A DNA stretch of 64,000 nt from Vibrio rotiferianus CAIM 577 = LMG 21460 (GCF_002741985.1 NZ_APHW01000036.1:10-64009); one strand, 5' to 3'. Counted from the first letter of the stretch, positions 50,389 through 62,702 are shown. Translations and numbers: made by a program. The notes: generated by a model not told the origin, from the sequence alone.

Positions 50389-50859
50389 TTAAAGTTTTGC
50401 AGTAATGTTGTCGAGAATATCTTTCTGAGCGTCTTTATCGATAGTACGCTCAAGGATTTTCTCAGCACCAGCTACAGCCAGAGTAGCAACTTGTTTGCGC
50501 AGCTCATCGCGTGCACGATTACGTTCAGCTTCAAGTTCTGCTTCCGCTTGCGCTAGGATTTTCTGGCGTTCTGCCTGAGCTTCCTCGCGAGCTTCATCAA
50601 TAATTTGAGACTTACGCTTGTTCGCTTGGTCGATGATCTCAGTTGCTGTGCGCTTCGCTTCTTTCATCTGATCAGAAGCGTTGGCTTGTGCTAGATCCAA
50701 GTCTTTTGCAGCACGTTCCGCTGCTTGAAGACCATCAGCAATTTTTTTCTGACGTTCTTCAATCGCTTGCATCAACGGTGGCCATACATACTTCATGCAG
50801 AACCACACAAATAGTGCGAACGAGATTGCTTGACCTAGCAGAGTTGCGTTTATGTTCAC
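50389..50859 (-). CDS. atpF: ATP synthase b subunit
   Basis: A 156-aa peripheral-stalk subunit with one N-terminal membrane helix (about 6-24), followed by a long charged helix rich in Ala, Glu and Lys (about 30-150) that dimerises and contacts delta. Its length equals that of E. coli b. It is encoded between atpE and atpH. Confidence 0.97.
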   Translation of the reverse strand: MNINATLLGQAISFALFVWFCMKYVWPPLMQAIEERQKKIADGLQAAERAAKDLDLAQANASDQMKEAKRTATEIIDQANKRKSQIIDEAREEAQAERQKILAQAEAELEAERNRARDELRKQVATLAVAGAEKILERTIDKDAQKDILDNITAKL

Positions 50860-50930
50860 AACAGCTACCCCTCTATTTGGACTTAGTGTTAATCAGTGAC
50901 AAGCCTGAGCTCGTCCCGAGTTAAAGGTGA

Positions 50931-51212
<282 letters not shown>

Positions 51213-51240
51213 TTAGTGCCCAAATAAAAAGCTTAAAAAA

Positions 51241-52056
<816 letters not shown>

Positions 52057-52061
52057 TCATC

Positions 52062-52451
52062 CTATTTTTTGTTGTTAATGAATAGCACTGGTGCACAGAT
52101 ATTAATACCTAGTACCAGCAAATAGGTTAGTTTGAGGGGAACGAGTTCCACCTGCATATACATGTAGGCTACGTAGAACAACACAACCGTGATGAGAATT
52201 TTCAGAACTTCACCTGTGTAGAAAGAGGCCGCGACACGCTTGGCAGCGCGAGCTCCACTAAACATAAAAGCACAAAACGCAAAGACAGCGTTGGCAACAA
52301 CAAAAATGCCCCCACCAACCAGCGCTGAAAGTCCCCATTCAGGATTCACGGCTATCGCCATTCCTGCAGCCACAAAAATAACCGCGCCAGACTGGATCAT
52401 CAACAATTGCCTTGCGAGCTCTCGTCCTGGTCTAGCTAACGCAGCTACCAT
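52062..52451 (-). CDS. atpI: ATP synthase assembly protein AtpI
   Basis: A 129-aa membrane protein with about four hydrophobic segments (GAVIFVAAGMAIAV, LVGGGIFVVANAVFAF, two more) at the head of the atp operon. AtpI helps c-ring assembly and may aid Mg2+ supply in other bacteria. Sequence conservation is low, so the assignment rests on topology and position. Confidence 0.93.
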   Translation of the reverse strand: MVAALARPGRELARQLLMIQSGAVIFVAAGMAIAVNPEWGLSALVGGGIFVVANAVFAFCAFMFSGARAAKRVAASFYTGEVLKILITVVLFYVAYMYMQVELVPLKLTYLLVLGINICAPVLFINNKK

Positions 52452-52514
52452 GTATTCGTACCTCTAGTAATATCCACTTCGCACTAAACTCTCTGTGCAG
52501 GGAAATTGGCGAAA

Positions 52515-52542
52515 ATTATACGGTCAGTCCAACTGAATGCAA
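52515..52542 (-). promoter_or_regulatory. probable atp operon promoter
   Basis: On the minus strand TTGCAT (52537-52542), a 16-bp spacer and TATAAT (52515-52520), ending 63 bp before the atpI start. The region between parB and atpI shows no clear terminator, so some readthrough from parB is possible. Confidence 0.65.
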
Positions 52543-52640
52543 TTAAATTGCAGCAAAAACTTACAGTTTTGTTTACAAACCGACAACTTTCACACAAAAT
52601 TCGATTATTTTGATTAATTGACCTAAATCAATTATCTCAT

Positions 52641-53522
52641 CTAGGCCTCAAGCTTGGCAATTAGTTGCTCCAATTTGTGAGGCTCATCAATACTTATCGT
52701 CACTTTTGCTTTGCCATTCGCTGAACGGACTAAAGAAACTTTAGCATCAAGCAGTCGACTCAATTTATGCGACATTTGCTCTGCTTCGGTATCTTCTTGT
52801 TGAGCTTTTTGCTCATTTTGTGGCGCTAAGCACTTTTTTACTAACTGTTCGGTCTGACGAACGGTCATTTGTTTCTTTGCGACCTGCTCTGCGACTTCGA
52901 CTTGTTGCTCGCCTTCTAGAGCCAACAACGCACGAGCATGCCCCATTTCTAATTTTTTGTCTGCAACCAAACCTTTTACATCAATTTCTAGCTGATTAAG
53001 ACGTAATAGGTTACTTACTGTGGTTCTTGATTTACCAATCACATCGGCTACTTGCTGATGGGTGAGAGTAAACTCATCCTGCAAACGCTCAAGTGCTTGA
53101 GCTTCTTCAATCACATTCAAATCTTCACGCTGAATGTTTTCAATCAACGCCATCGCAATTGCAGCACGGTCTTCAACCTTTTTCACCAAACAAGGCACGC
53201 GCTTCAGTCCGGCTTGCTTGGCCGCACGCCAACGACGTTCACCAGCAATGATCTCGAACTGACCGCTCGCCACTTGACGCACCACGATAGGTTGAATGAT
53301 ACCTTGTGACTGAATCGAAGCTGCCAGCTCCTCTAACGCCTCAGGAGCCATATCTTTACGCGGTTGGTATACACCCGGCTGTAACTGGCCTATCGCTAAA
53401 TCTGCCAGTTCTCCATCCGCTGATAGAGCCTGACTTTGAGATGCAATGTGCTGTTTCTCACGCGCTAACGAACTGGTCGACAATAACGCATCCAGTCCTT
53501 TTCCAAGACCACGCTTAGACAT
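52641..53522 (-). CDS. parB: chromosome partitioning protein ParB (chromosome I type)
   Basis: A 293-aa CTPase and parS-binding protein. KRGLGKGLDALLS at the start is the segment that stimulates ParA. GQLQPGVYQPRKDM and GERRWRAAKQAG are the CTP-binding motifs, followed by the helix-turn-helix (LTHQQVADVIGKSRTTVSNL) and a C-terminal dimer domain. It is encoded 23 nt after parA. I found no full parS consensus in this window by eye. Confidence 0.96.
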   Translation of the reverse strand: MSKRGLGKGLDALLSTSSLAREKQHIASQSQALSADGELADLAIGQLQPGVYQPRKDMAPEALEELAASIQSQGIIQPIVVRQVASGQFEIIAGERRWRAAKQAGLKRVPCLVKKVEDRAAIAMALIENIQREDLNVIEEAQALERLQDEFTLTHQQVADVIGKSRTTVSNLLRLNQLEIDVKGLVADKKLEMGHARALLALEGEQQVEVAEQVAKKQMTVRQTEQLVKKCLAPQNEQKAQQEDTEAEQMSHKLSRLLDAKVSLVRSANGKAKVTISIDEPHKLEQLIAKLEA

Positions 53523-53545
53523 GGGATGAATTCCTTAGGTTAGTG

Positions 53546-54319
53546 TTAAACTGGGACTTCTTCGCGGCGAAGCATTTCGCCTGCTAGAGCAAGATACGCT
53601 TTGGCGCCAGCAGAGTACTTGTCGTAGTACATGGCTGGTTTACCGTGGCTCGGCGCTTCGGCCAAACGCACATTACGTGGGATTACAGTACGGTAAACTT
53701 TACTACCAAAGTGCTTTTTCAGTTGATCGGATACTTCATTAGACAGGCGGTTACGTGGATCGTACATAGTACGTAGTAAGCCCTCAATTTTGAGGTTCTC
53801 ATTGACCACGGCCGCTAACTTGCTGATTGTATCCATAAGAGCAGTTAAACCTTCTAACGCAAAGTATTCACATTGCATCGGCACCAGCACAGAATCTGCT
53901 GCGGCCATAGCGTTGATTGTAAGAAGGTTTAGAGAAGGAGGACAATCAATAAAGATGAAATCATAGTTATCGCGAACTGACGCAAGGGCATTTTTCAAAC
54001 GCACTTCACGAGCGAATACTTCCATCAATTTGATTTCCGCAGCGGTCACGTCACCGTTCGCCGCAATCAGATCGTATTTTCCAGTGGTCTGCGTACACAC
54101 AACTTGATCAAACGGCGTATCTTCAACCAGAAGATCATACGCCGTTGCGTCTACCATGTACTTATCCACGCCACTGGCCATCGTAGCATTACCTTGAGGG
54201 TCGAGATCGATCACCAAAACTTTGCGCTTTGTTGCCGCCATCGAAGCTGCTAAGTTAATGCACGTTGTTGTTTTGCCGACCCCACCTTTCTGGTTGGCGA
54301 TTGCTACGATTTTACCCAC
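53546..54319 (-). CDS. parA: chromosome partitioning ATPase ParA (Soj)
   Basis: A 257-aa deviant Walker ATPase (KGGVGKTTTCINLA near residue 10, FIDCPPSLNLLTINA) that binds DNA non-specifically and positions the origin with ParB. It is the short chromosomal form without an N-terminal DNA-binding domain. It lies between rsmG (10-nt gap) and parB in the conserved mnmG-rsmG-parA-parB order. Confidence 0.97.
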   Translation of the reverse strand: MGKIVAIANQKGGVGKTTTCINLAASMAATKRKVLVIDLDPQGNATMASGVDKYMVDATAYDLLVEDTPFDQVVCTQTTGKYDLIAANGDVTAAEIKLMEVFAREVRLKNALASVRDNYDFIFIDCPPSLNLLTINAMAAADSVLVPMQCEYFALEGLTALMDTISKLAAVVNENLKIEGLLRTMYDPRNRLSNEVSDQLKKHFGSKVYRTVIPRNVRLAEAPSHGKPAMYYDKYSAGAKAYLALAGEMLRREEVPV

Positions 54320-54329
54320 GATTACCTCG

Positions 54330-54965
54330 CTAATTTTCCTTGCGCGATAAGATTACTAGATGACGATCACCTTCCAACTCAGGAACAGCTAAAGATATGA
54401 TCTCTGTCACACAACACCATTCAGGAAGCAGATCTATTTCATCTTTAGGGTGTTGTCCTTTCAACGCAAGAAACACCCCAGAATCTTGTTTAGGCAGATG
54501 ATGACACCACTCCACCATATCCGTCATTGAAGCAAAAGCTCGACTCAAAACGCCATCAAATTTTTCTTCTGGTTGGAACTCTTCGACGCGACTTTGAATT
54601 GGCGTCACATTTTTCAGTCCCAGCGAATGCACAACTTGCTTGATAAAGCGAATGCGTTTGCCAAGACTATCAAGTAAGAAAAATGTCTTACCTGGGTTCA
54701 TTATCGCCAATGGAATACCAGGCAAACCAGGCCCTGTACCTACATCAATAAAGCGCTCACCTGGTAAGTGAGTGCTAACGATGATGCTATCAAGGATATG
54801 TTTCACTAACATATCAAGAGGATCACGAACCGACGTTAGGTTGTAAGCTTTATTCCACTTGTCGAGCAGTTCGACGTAACCAACTAACTGCTCACGTTGT
54901 TTATCAGAGACTTCTAAATCGGTTTTGGCGATCAGAGCATCCAGTCTAGTACGTAGTGCGCTCAT
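54330..54965 (-). CDS. rsmG: 16S rRNA m7G527 methyltransferase RsmG
   Basis: A 211-aa SAM-dependent enzyme that methylates N7 of G527 in 16S rRNA; its loss gives low-level streptomycin resistance in other bacteria. [17 protein letters not shown] is the SAM loop and YNLTSVRDP lies before it. Its ATG region overlaps the mnmG stop by one base, showing coupling. Confidence 0.97.
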   Translation of the reverse strand: MSALRTRLDALIAKTDLEVSDKQREQLVGYVELLDKWNKAYNLTSVRDPLDMLVKHILDSIIVSTHLPGERFIDVGTGPGLPGIPLAIMNPGKTFFLLDSLGKRIRFIKQVVHSLGLKNVTPIQSRVEEFQPEEKFDGVLSRAFASMTDMVEWCHHLPKQDSGVFLALKGQHPKDEIDLLPEWCCVTEIISLAVPELEGDRHLVILSRKEN

Positions 54966-56860
54966 TACTCTTCCTCACCTTTTTTCAACAAGCCATGTTT
55001 TTTCAGGTGCACTAGCAGAATAGAAATCGCTGCAGGCGTAATACCTGAGATACGAGATGCAATACCGATGCTTTCTGGTTTTGCTTCCGTTAGCTTCGCC
55101 ACAACTTCATTGGAAAGGCCTTTTACGTCTTTGTAATCGATATCGGCTGGTAACTTAGTATGCTCGTGGCGTAGTGACTTTTCGATCTCTTCTTGCTGAC
55201 GCTTGATGTAACCATCGTACTTCACTTGAATTTCTACCTGCTCAGACGCTTGTTGATCTTCTAGTGCAGGTGCGAACGCATCAAGTTGCGTCAGTTGCGA
55301 GTATGAGATCTCCGGACGACGCAGAAGATCCTCACCACTCGCTTCACGTGCCATTGGTGTTTTTAGTAGCTTATTCAGCTCATCGATACCAGCTGAGTTC
55401 GGGTTCATCCACGTCGATTTAAGACGTTGACGCTCACTCTCCATGTTATCGATTTTCTCGTTGAAACGTGCCCAACGCACATCATCAATCAAACCAAGTT
55501 CACGTGCTTTTTCTGTCAGACGTAAATCGGCATTGTCTTCACGCAACAACAAACGGTATTCGGCACGAGACGTGAACATGCGGTACGGTTCTTTGGTACC
55601 CATGGTCGACAAGTCGTCAATCAGCACCCCCATGTACGCTTGATCACGGCGAGGGCTCCAGCCTTCTTTGCCTTGGCTGTGCAAACTTGCGTTCAAACCA
55701 GCCATCAGACCTTGTGCCGCCGCTTCTTCGTAACCAGTTGTGCCGTTAATTTGGCCAGCAAAGAACAAACCACTGATGAATTTAGTTTCGTAGGTTTGCT
55801 TCAAATCACGAGGATCGAAGAAATCGTACTCAATCGCGTAACCAGGACGAACAATGTGTGCGTTCTCAAAACCTTTCATAGAACGAACGATTTGTACTTG
55901 CACGTCAAATGGCAAGCTAGTGGAAATACCATTCGGGTATAGCTCGTGCGTCGTTAGGCCTTCTGGCTCAATGAAGATTTGGTGGCTGTTCTTGTCCGCA
56001 AAGCGCATCACTTTGTCTTCGATAGACGGGCAGTAGCGTGGGCCAATCCCTTCAATCACACCGGCATACATTGGGCTGCGATCAAGGTTGTTGCGGATCA
56101 CCTCATGAGTTTGTTCATTGGTGTGTGTAATAAAACATGGGATTTGACGTGGCTGGTGCTCACGTTTACCCATGAATGAGAATACAGGTGTTGGGTTATC
56201 ACCGTGTTGTGCCTCTAACACTGAGAAATCCACACTACGTGCATCGATACGTGGTGGTGTACCTGTTTTCAGACGATCGACACGAAATGGCAGTTCACGC
56301 AGTCGATCCGCCAATGCGATCGATGGTGGATCCCCAGCGCGACCGCCAGAAGAGCTTTCCATACCGATGTGGATCTTACCACCAAGGAAGGTGCCAACCG
56401 TTAATACCACCGCTTTTGCGTGGAATTTCAGACCCATTTGCGTCACAACGCCAACCACACGATCTTGGTCCACAATCAGATCATCAACCGATTGTTGGAA
56501 CAGAGTAAGGTTTGGTGCGTTTTCTAGCGCGTTACGTACATACGCTTTGTACAATGCACGGTCAGCTTGAGCACGTGTTGCTCGAACCGCTGGACCTTTA
56601 GAGGCATTTAGTGTTCGGAATTGAATACCTGCATGGTCAATGGCCTCAGCCATCAGACCGCCCATAGCATCCACTTCTTTTACTAAGTGACCTTTACCGA
56701 TACCACCAATCGCCGGATTACAAGACATCTGGCCTAATGTATCGATGTTATGGGTAAGGAGTAAGGTTTTTTGTCCTGTGCGTGCAGATGCGAGCGCGGC
56801 TTCCGTTCCTGCGTGTCCGCCACCGACAACAATGACGTCAAAGTTTTCGTGATAAAGCAT
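54965..56860 (-). CDS. mnmG: tRNA uridine-5-carboxymethylaminomethyl modification enzyme MnmG
   Basis: A 631-aa FAD protein that with MnmE builds cmnm5U at wobble position 34 of certain tRNAs. It shows [17 protein letters not shown] for [19 protein letters not shown] with a conserved Cys, [11 protein letters not shown], and [19 protein letters not shown]. The C-terminal helical domain contacts MnmE and tRNA. It is transcribed away from oriC, and its promoter region overlaps the AT-rich unwinding stretch. Confidence 0.97.
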   Translation of the reverse strand: MLYHENFDVIVVGGGHAGTEAALASARTGQKTLLLTHNIDTLGQMSCNPAIGGIGKGHLVKEVDAMGGLMAEAIDHAGIQFRTLNASKGPAVRATRAQADRALYKAYVRNALENAPNLTLFQQSVDDLIVDQDRVVGVVTQMGLKFHAKAVVLTVGTFLGGKIHIGMESSSGGRAGDPPSIALADRLRELPFRVDRLKTGTPPRIDARSVDFSVLEAQHGDNPTPVFSFMGKREHQPRQIPCFITHTNEQTHEVIRNNLDRSPMYAGVIEGIGPRYCPSIEDKVMRFADKNSHQIFIEPEGLTTHELYPNGISTSLPFDVQVQIVRSMKGFENAHIVRPGYAIEYDFFDPRDLKQTYETKFISGLFFAGQINGTTGYEEAAAQGLMAGLNASLHSQGKEGWSPRRDQAYMGVLIDDLSTMGTKEPYRMFTSRAEYRLLLREDNADLRLTEKARELGLIDDVRWARFNEKIDNMESERQRLKSTWMNPNSAGIDELNKLLKTPMAREASGEDLLRRPEISYSQLTQLDAFAPALEDQQASEQVEIQVKYDGYIKRQQEEIEKSLRHEHTKLPADIDYKDVKGLSNEVVAKLTEAKPESIGIASRISGITPAAISILLVHLKKHGLLKKGEEE

Positions 56861-56869
56861 GAACTGACC

Positions 56870-57329
56870 TCAGGTATTCAAAGGATTAAATGGACAGATA
56901 AAAAAGAGCGGTATTTTACCTTTTTTATCTGTGAGAGAGAATCGTTTTCTCGCTTTTCACATTTTAGTCTTCAAGACTATATATATAAGATCTATATATA
57001 TGATCTTTTATTGGATCTATTATTAGGATCGCAGGTTTCTGTGGATAACTAGAAAATGATCAACAAGATCATGGATCTTCTTTGGATCATATCTTGTGAT
57101 CATGATTTGATCTGATCGAGGATTACCTGGGATCAAAAGTGTGGGTTATGCACAGGGGTAAAATTGGATCCAAGTTGTTATTTGGATAACTAAAGGAAAA
57201 TCACTGGATCTTCCCTGACTTATCCACAGACGGTTTGAGTGTTTTTTGAGCGGTTGAACAATTGGTTTTGCTAGGAGTTGTTCACAAAGAGGAAAATCAG
57301 AGCCGTGATTCGACTCTGAGAGAGGGGAG
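56870..57329. other. oriC: chromosomal replication origin oriC
   Basis: The gene-free interval between mnmG and mioC has all E. coli-type origin parts. There are perfect DnaA boxes at 57040-57048 (reverse) and 57220-57228 (forward), and variants TTATGCACA at 57146-57154, TTATCCAAA (reverse) at 57181-57189 and TTGTTCACA at 57278-57286. By eye I count about fourteen GATC sites between 56988 and 57213. An AT-rich unwinding stretch at about 56975-57035, with GATCTNTTNTT-like 13-mers, lies on the mnmG side. Dam and SeqA control is implied by the GATC density. Confidence 0.93.
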
Positions 57330-57770
57330 TTAAGCGGAAAATCGAGACAGGTTTTCGTTTAACCACGTTTCAGCTGCATCTTCTGGCACGTCGTGGCTAA
57401 GCACATCAATTTTCAAGCAGTCTGTAATAGGCGTAGCACCGATGTCTTCGAGTAGGTCATACGCGTGCTGACCTGCTGCGCAGAAGGTATCGTAGCTTGA
57501 GTCACCAATTGCAATCACCGCAAACTTCACATCAGCCATCTTAGGTGGCGTATTCTGCAATGCAGCAATGAAAGGCTGAATATTATCTGGGTATTCGCCC
57601 GCACCGTGGGTTGAAGTAATCAACAACCAAGTGCCTTGGTTCTCGATTGATGCCAATTCAGGTTGGTTGTGGATCGTGGTTTCAAAACCGTTTTCATTCA
57701 GTAGATCACTAAGGTGATCACCCACGTACTCTGCGCCACCTAGCGTACTGCCTGTAATAATGTGGATCAT
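57330..57770 (-). CDS. mioC: flavodoxin-like protein MioC
   Basis: A 146-aa FMN-binding flavodoxin-fold protein beside the origin. [20 protein letters not shown] holds the phosphate loop, and [14 protein letters not shown] and [10 protein letters not shown] are the flavin-contacting segments. In E. coli it supports biotin synthase in vitro. The frame runs on to 57806, but AGGAAG before ATG 57770 sets the start. It is transcribed toward oriC; TCAGAG/CTCTGA around 57300-57320 may end it. Confidence 0.92.
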   Translation of the reverse strand: MIHIITGSTLGGAEYVGDHLSDLLNENGFETTIHNQPELASIENQGTWLLITSTHGAGEYPDNIQPFIAALQNTPPKMADVKFAVIAIGDSSYDTFCAAGQHAYDLLEDIGATPITDCLKIDVLSHDVPEDAAETWLNENLSRFSA

Positions 57771-57833
57771 GTGTCTTCCTTTATTGAGCCATACTGACGT
57801 CAGCATTACTGTTAGCGTCAGTACAAAAAGAAA

Positions 57834-57863
57834 CGCGGTGTTAAACTTATGCTTAACACCGCG
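57834..57863 (-). terminator. terminator after mnmE
   Basis: An 11-bp perfect stem (CGCGGTGTTAA with TTAACACCGCG) and 8-nt loop, followed on the minus strand by TTTCTTTTT, just past the mnmE stop. A second inverted repeat (CTGACG/CGTCAG) lies nearby at 57794-57820. Confidence 0.8.
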
Positions 57864-57871
57864 CGTTTTGA

Positions 57872-59233
57872 TTATTTACCGATACAGAATGAGGAGAAGA
57901 TTCGGCCTAATAGGTCATCCGAGCTGAATTCACCGGTAATCTCATTCAAGTGCTGTTGAGTGATTCGTAACTCTTCTGCCAAGATTTCTCCAGCCATAAA
58001 GCCTTCAAGTTGCTCTTGACCGATTTGAAGATGCTGAGCAGCACGTTCTAGTGCATCCAAGTGACGACGACGAGCCATAAAGCCGCCTTCGGTGTTACCT
58101 GAGAAGCCCATACATTCTTTTAAGTGGCTACGTAAAGCATCCACACCAGCTCCTGTTTTTGCAGAGAGGCGAATTAAGGTTGGATCGTTGACATGGCAGA
58201 TCCCCATTTCTTCACTGGTTTGATCCGCTTTGTTGCGGATCACTGTCATGCCGATGCTGTTAGGTAGGCGATCAACAAAGTCTGGCCAGATGTCTTTTGG
58301 ATCCGTCGCGTCAGTTGTCGTACCGTCCACCATGAATAGCACTCGGTCAGCTTGGGCGATTTCATCCCATGCGCGCTCGATACCGATTTTCTCGACTTCG
58401 TCTGAAGCGTCACGCAGACCTGCAGTATCGATGATGTGTAGTGGCATTCCATCAATATGGATATGCTCACGTAGTACGTCACGGGTGGTACCTGCAATAT
58501 CGGTCACAATCGCAGACTCTTTGCCTGACAGGGCGTTCAGTAGGCTTGATTTGCCTGCATTGGGGCGACCAGCAATCACGACTTTCATGCCTTCGCGCAT
58601 AATGGCGCCTTGGTTCGCTTCTTTGCGTACCGCATCGAGGTTATCAATGATGGCTTGTAAGTCGCCAGATACTTTCCCATCGGCCAAAAAGTCGATCTCT
58701 TCTTCAGGGAAGTCAATCGCGGCTTCAACGTAAATACGCAAATGGATCAGCGATTCCACCAGCGTTTGAATACGTTGTGAGAACTGACCCTGCAGTGATT
58801 GCAATGCTGATTTGGCCGCTTCTTCTGAGCTGGCATCAATCAGGTCGGCAATCGCTTCTGCTTGAGTAAGATCCATCTTATCGTTTAGGAAGGCGCGTTC
58901 AGAGAACTCACCAGGACGCGCGGCACGCACGCCATCAATACCCAAGATACGCTTAATCAGCATATCCATTACCACAGGGCCACCATGACCTTGCAGTTCA
59001 AGTACGTCTTCGCCTGTAAATGAATGTGGGTTAGGGAAGTACAGTGCAATGCCTTGGTCTAGCACGGTGCCATCTTCCGCTTGAAATGGCAGATACTCTG
59101 CGTAGCGAGGCTTTAGCGTTTTACCTGTGACTTCTAGCGCCACTTGATTGGCCTTAGGGCCAGAAACACGAATAATGCCGACACCACCACGACCGGGTGC
59201 GGTAGCCTGAGCGACAATCGTATCTGTAGTCAT
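57872..59233 (-). CDS. mnmE: tRNA modification GTPase MnmE
   Basis: A 453-aa dimeric GTPase that works with MnmG (encoded across oriC) on the wobble uridine. The N-terminal tetrahydrofolate-binding domain begins [20 protein letters not shown]. The G domain has [16 protein letters not shown] near residue 224, DIAGTTRD and DTAGLRD. The chain ends in the conserved CIGK with its catalytic Cys. Confidence 0.98.
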   Translation of the reverse strand: MTTDTIVAQATAPGRGGVGIIRVSGPKANQVALEVTGKTLKPRYAEYLPFQAEDGTVLDQGIALYFPNPHSFTGEDVLELQGHGGPVVMDMLIKRILGIDGVRAARPGEFSERAFLNDKMDLTQAEAIADLIDASSEEAAKSALQSLQGQFSQRIQTLVESLIHLRIYVEAAIDFPEEEIDFLADGKVSGDLQAIIDNLDAVRKEANQGAIMREGMKVVIAGRPNAGKSSLLNALSGKESAIVTDIAGTTRDVLREHIHIDGMPLHIIDTAGLRDASDEVEKIGIERAWDEIAQADRVLFMVDGTTTDATDPKDIWPDFVDRLPNSIGMTVIRNKADQTSEEMGICHVNDPTLIRLSAKTGAGVDALRSHLKECMGFSGNTEGGFMARRRHLDALERAAQHLQIGQEQLEGFMAGEILAEELRITQQHLNEITGEFSSDDLLGRIFSSFCIGK

Positions 59234-59317
59234 AATCTTGCCTTTTGAGCTGGGCTATAGGCGTTGAAACCTAGGGAGCCAGAACCAGTTAATTAGCTGA
59301 ATTGTAATCAGCCAAAA

Positions 59318-59345
59318 ACAAAAAGGCGACCTTTTGGCCGCCTTT
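59318..59345 (-). terminator. terminator after yidC
   Basis: On the minus strand GGCGGCC-AAAA-GGTCGCC followed by TTTTTG, between yidC and mnmE. The sequence is almost the same as the atp operon terminator at 45446-45471. Confidence 0.82.
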
Positions 59346-59365
59346 CTTATGCTTTTCTATCAAGG

Positions 59366-60988
59366 TTACTTAGTGTGTAAGCCTTTTTTCTCCAGCGCTT
59401 TGTAAATCAAAGTTTGCTGGATAAGCGTAACGATGTTCGACACCAACCAGTATAGAACTAGACCTGATGGGAAGAACAAGAAGAAGAAGGTAAACATAAC
59501 CGGCATAAAGGTCATGATCTTCTGCTGCATTGGATCCGTTACGGTTGTTGGGCTCATCTTCTGGATTAGGAACATTGATGCACCCATCAGTAGCGGCAGG
59601 ATGTAGTAAGGGTCCTGTGCTGAAAGGTCGTGAATCCAACCGAAGAATGGTGAGTGACGAAGCTCAACCGATTCCATTAGTGCCCAGTATAGCGCGATGA
59701 AGATAGGCATCTGTAGGATAAGAGGTAGACAGCCACCCAGTGGGTTCACTTTCTCTTTCTTGTACAGTTCCATCATCTCTTGGCTCATGCGCTGACGGTC
59801 ATCACCGATGCGCTCACGCATTGCTTGCAGCTTAGGCTGTAGCATACGCATTTTCGCCATAGACGTGTATTGCGCTTTCGTTAGTGGGTACATTGCACCA
59901 CGAACGATGAAGGTCAAACAGATGATTGCCACACCCCAGTTACCCACGAAGCTTTGGATGAAAGCAAGCAGTGAGTGAAGTGGTTTAGCGATGAACCATA
60001 GCCAGCCGTAGTCCACAACTAGATCTAGGTTTGGTGCCACTGCTGCCATTTCGTTTTGTAGCTTAGGACCAACCCATAGTGTTGCTTCAAACTTCGCTTG
60101 GTCGCCCGTTGCGATAGTTTTGTTTGGCATACGCACGCCGATGTCGCCTAGGTTACCAATCACGCGAGTGTACAGGTTAGTACCTGGTTCGTTGCGTGGG
60201 ATCCAAGCTGCAGCGAAGTAGTGTTGGATCATTGCTGCCCAACCTTGGCCATCCGCTAGGTTGATAGACAGGTTACGATCCTGCATATCTTCGAAGCTGT
60301 ATTTCTTGTAACGAACGTCTTCTGTAGAGTAAGCGCCGCCACGGTAAGTAGGCATTGTGATGCTACCACCAGCGTCCATTAGATTTTGACGCAAGTGAGC
60401 GTACATACCAAATGTTGCGTTGTTACCAGAGTTGTTCACTACATCGTATTCTACGTTCAGCGCGTAGCTGCCACGTTTTAATACGTAAGTCTTGATGTAT
60501 TCGATGCCATTCGCAGTGAAAGTTATTGGAACGCGTAGTTCATCTTGACCGTCAGCTAGAGTGAAGCTGTCTGCGCTTACATTGTAGTGAGGACGGTTAG
60601 TGCTGCTAAGGTCGATACCTTGAGGGCCCACTAGACCGCTTTGTGCGATGAACTGGTGACCTTTAGTGTCTTTTAGCAGAACGAATGGGTCTGATGAATC
60701 AAGTTCAGCAGAGTATTTGTTCAGGTCGGCATGTACCACATCGCCACCAACGGTGTCGATCGACAGAGTTAAAACATCAGTCGTTACTGTGATAGTTTTT
60801 GCAGAAGCTTGCTGTTGACCAGGAACTGGGTCTAGCTCATCCGCAAAAGATGGTGCAGGTAGAGTACTGCTTGATTGAGCCTGTTCAACCGCTTGAGGTG
60901 CTGGATTCTTTGCGACTTGCCACTGTTGAAACAGCAAGAAAGAAACCAGTGCCAGAGCGATGAGCAGGATATTACGTTGAGAATCCAT
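59366..60988 (-). CDS. yidC: membrane protein insertase YidC
   Basis: A 540-aa inner-membrane insertase that works alone or with SecYEG. An N-terminal anchor ([20 protein letters not shown]) and a large periplasmic beta domain (about 55-340) come first. Five conserved membrane helices follow, with Arg in [14 protein letters not shown] and the [20 protein letters not shown] loop. The Lys-rich tail is short. It starts just after yidD. Confidence 0.97.
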   Translation of the reverse strand: MDSQRNILLIALALVSFLLFQQWQVAKNPAPQAVEQAQSSSTLPAPSFADELDPVPGQQQASAKTITVTTDVLTLSIDTVGGDVVHADLNKYSAELDSSDPFVLLKDTKGHQFIAQSGLVGPQGIDLSSTNRPHYNVSADSFTLADGQDELRVPITFTANGIEYIKTYVLKRGSYALNVEYDVVNNSGNNATFGMYAHLRQNLMDAGGSITMPTYRGGAYSTEDVRYKKYSFEDMQDRNLSINLADGQGWAAMIQHYFAAAWIPRNEPGTNLYTRVIGNLGDIGVRMPNKTIATGDQAKFEATLWVGPKLQNEMAAVAPNLDLVVDYGWLWFIAKPLHSLLAFIQSFVGNWGVAIICLTFIVRGAMYPLTKAQYTSMAKMRMLQPKLQAMRERIGDDRQRMSQEMMELYKKEKVNPLGGCLPLILQMPIFIALYWALMESVELRHSPFFGWIHDLSAQDPYYILPLLMGASMFLIQKMSPTTVTDPMQQKIMTFMPVMFTFFFLFFPSGLVLYWLVSNIVTLIQQTLIYKALEKKGLHTK

Positions 60989-61250
60989 CGTTAGTTATCT
61001 CTGTCTTGTTTTTGGACTGGTGGAACGGGGTCATACCCCCCCCTTCATTCAAAGGGTGGCATTTTAATAGACGTTTGCCTGATAACCAACATCCTTTTAC
61101 AAAACCGTGAGCTCTCAAAGCTTCTAGTGCGTAAGTGGAACAAGTTGGTGTGAACCGGCAGCGAGGACCAATCAGAGGGCTGATAAACCAGCGATAAAGA
61201 TTAACGAGCCCAATGGCTATCCACGTGAAGGGCGAGACAGGCGATGCCAT
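60972..61250 (-). pseudogene. yidD: membrane protein insertion efficiency factor YidD, frameshifted near the C-terminus
   Basis: The first 71 residues are normal YidD ([33 protein letters not shown]). After that a run of eight G (C8 on the plus strand, 61036-61043) shifts the frame, giving GMTPFHQ instead of the family YDPVPP and a stop at 60972 inside yidC. With six G the frame would read [18 protein letters not shown] and stop at 60991, an 85-aa protein that ends just before yidC. The short altered tail may still allow function. A sequencing error is possible. Confidence 0.82.
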
Positions 61251-61573
61251 AGCTTATCAAACAACTTAAATAATTCCTCATTGCTTAAATCTTGCGCGCT
61301 TTTCTTCGCGATCACAACAAAATCTTTGTTTGGAAGCTGATGTTGATTGTTACGAAAGCTTTCACGAGCCAAACGCTTAAAACGGTTACGACCGACAGCA
61401 GTTTTGATTTGCTTTTTCGGAACAGCTAAACCTAATCGTGGATGAGAAAGTTTGTTATTGCGAGCAATGATGGTGAAATGAGGCGAGCCAGCTCGATGAG
61501 CTTGCTGGAAGACGTTTTGATAATGCTCGGGAGTTAACAAGCGTAACTCCCGATTAAACGCGTACGTGTTCAA
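61217..61573 (-). CDS. rnpA: ribonuclease P protein component
   Basis: A 118-aa basic protein that assists the RNase P RNA in 5' processing of tRNAs. The family signature is [17 protein letters not shown], with [17 protein letters not shown] before it. Its 3' end overlaps yidD by 34 nt, as in many bacteria. It follows rpmH closely in the same transcript. Confidence 0.97.
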   Translation of the reverse strand: MNTYAFNRELRLLTPEHYQNVFQQAHRAGSPHFTIIARNNKLSHPRLGLAVPKKQIKTAVGRNRFKRLARESFRNNQHQLPNKDFVVIAKKSAQDLSNEELFKLFDKLWHRLSRPSRG

Positions 61574-61586
61574 AATAAACTAGCGA

Positions 61587-61721
61587 TTATTTTGATAGGC
61601 GCGCACGGCCTTTTGCACGACGTGCGTTGATAACTTTACGACCGTTCTTAGTTGCCATGCGAGCACGGAAGCCGTGAGTACGCTTGCGCTTTAGAACTGT
61701 AGGTTGAAAAGTGCGTTTCAT
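61587..61721 (-). CDS. rpmH: 50S ribosomal protein L34
   Basis: A 44-aa highly basic ribosomal protein ([20 protein letters not shown] at the start, [11 protein letters not shown] at the end). It is too short for routine ORF listing but unmistakable. It heads the rpmH-rnpA-yidD-yidC series, with rnpA starting 13 nt after its stop. Confidence 0.98.
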
Positions 61722-61849
61722 GATAATTACCTTTACTGATCAGTAGTTTTAGGTTCTTGTTAAACCCGGCGTGGGCAATATGCTTTCTTTATATAAAGAA
61801 GCTCTTTATATAGAGAAGAACAACCGACGCCTCTCAACAAAGAGGCGGA

Positions 61850-61937
61850 ATTGTAATCACACTCACATAATGTGTCAATGACTCATGTGTATGAAATTCC
61901 GGCCGGGCGATTATACGTAGTGTGAGTAAAATCTCAA
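61850..61937 (-). promoter_or_regulatory. two tandem rpmH promoters
   Basis: On the minus strand the proximal promoter is TTGACA (61873-61878), 17 bp, TACAAT (61850-61855). The distal one is TTGAGA (61932-61937), 16 bp, TATAAT (61910-61915). The leader between 61722 and 61849 can fold into CGCCTCT/AGAGGCG and AT-rich hairpins, and no gene is seen in it. Confidence 0.75.
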
Positions 61938-61964
61938 GGATCGATTGATCCTAATGCTTGATCT

Positions 61965-62702
61965 TTACTCTATTCCCACTTGGTTAAGGAATTTTTTCAA
62001 TCTAGGATCTTGTGGATTGTCGAAAATATCCTGTGGAGAACCTTGTTCAACAATGTTGCCTTCGGCCATAAAGAGCACTCTGTCAGCCACTTCTTTGGCA
62101 AATTGCATCTCATGCGTTACCACTAGCATTGTCTGGTGTTGGTTAGCTAACTTCTTCATTAATGAGAGAACTTCTCCAACCCACTCAGGATCCAGTGCAG
62201 ACGTTGGCTCATCAAAAAGCAACAGTTCCGGCTGTAAGGCCATTGCACGGCCAATACCCACACGCTGCTGTTGACCTCCAGACAGCGCCGCTGGATAACT
62301 TTCGCCTTTATCGCCAAGACCAATGTCGTCGAGAATTTCTTGTGCACGTTTTAGTGCGTCATCTTTCTTCCAGCCACGTACGGTAATCAGGCCTTCTGCA
62401 ATGTTCTGACGCGCAGTCATATGAGCAAATAGGGCATAGTTTTGAAAAACAAATCCTGTCCGGCGACGTAATGCTAATACTTCTGCTTTAGTATGCTTTT
62501 GCGTATCCACTGAGATGTCATCAATGGTGATGCGTCCCTGATCCGCTTGCTCTAAGAAGTTAACGGTACGCAGCAGTGTTGATTTACCCGTACCACTTGA
62601 ACCGATAATAACGATGATCTCACCTTGTTTGATGTTGAGATCAATGCCTTTTAAAACTTCAGTATCACCAAAGCGCTTGTGAATATTTTCTAATTTGATC
62701 AT
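61965..62702 (-). CDS. polar amino-acid ABC transporter ATPase
   Basis: A 245-aa GlnQ/HisP-type ATPase. It shows Walker [12 protein letters not shown] near residue 34, the Q loop FVFQNYALF, signature [11 protein letters not shown], Walker [13 protein letters not shown] and the switch His in VVTHEM. It overlaps the permease gene by 4 nt, so the two are coupled. The substrate is not certain; relatives of this set carry cystine or other polar amino acids. Confidence 0.92.
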   Translation of the reverse strand: MIKLENIHKRFGDTEVLKGIDLNIKQGEIIVIIGSSGTGKSTLLRTVNFLEQADQGRITIDDISVDTQKHTKAEVLALRRRTGFVFQNYALFAHMTARQNIAEGLITVRGWKKDDALKRAQEILDDIGLGDKGESYPAALSGGQQQRVGIGRAMALQPELLLFDEPTSALDPEWVGEVLSLMKKLANQHQTMLVVTHEMQFAKEVADRVLFMAEGNIVEQGSPQDIFDNPQDPRLKKFLNQVGIE

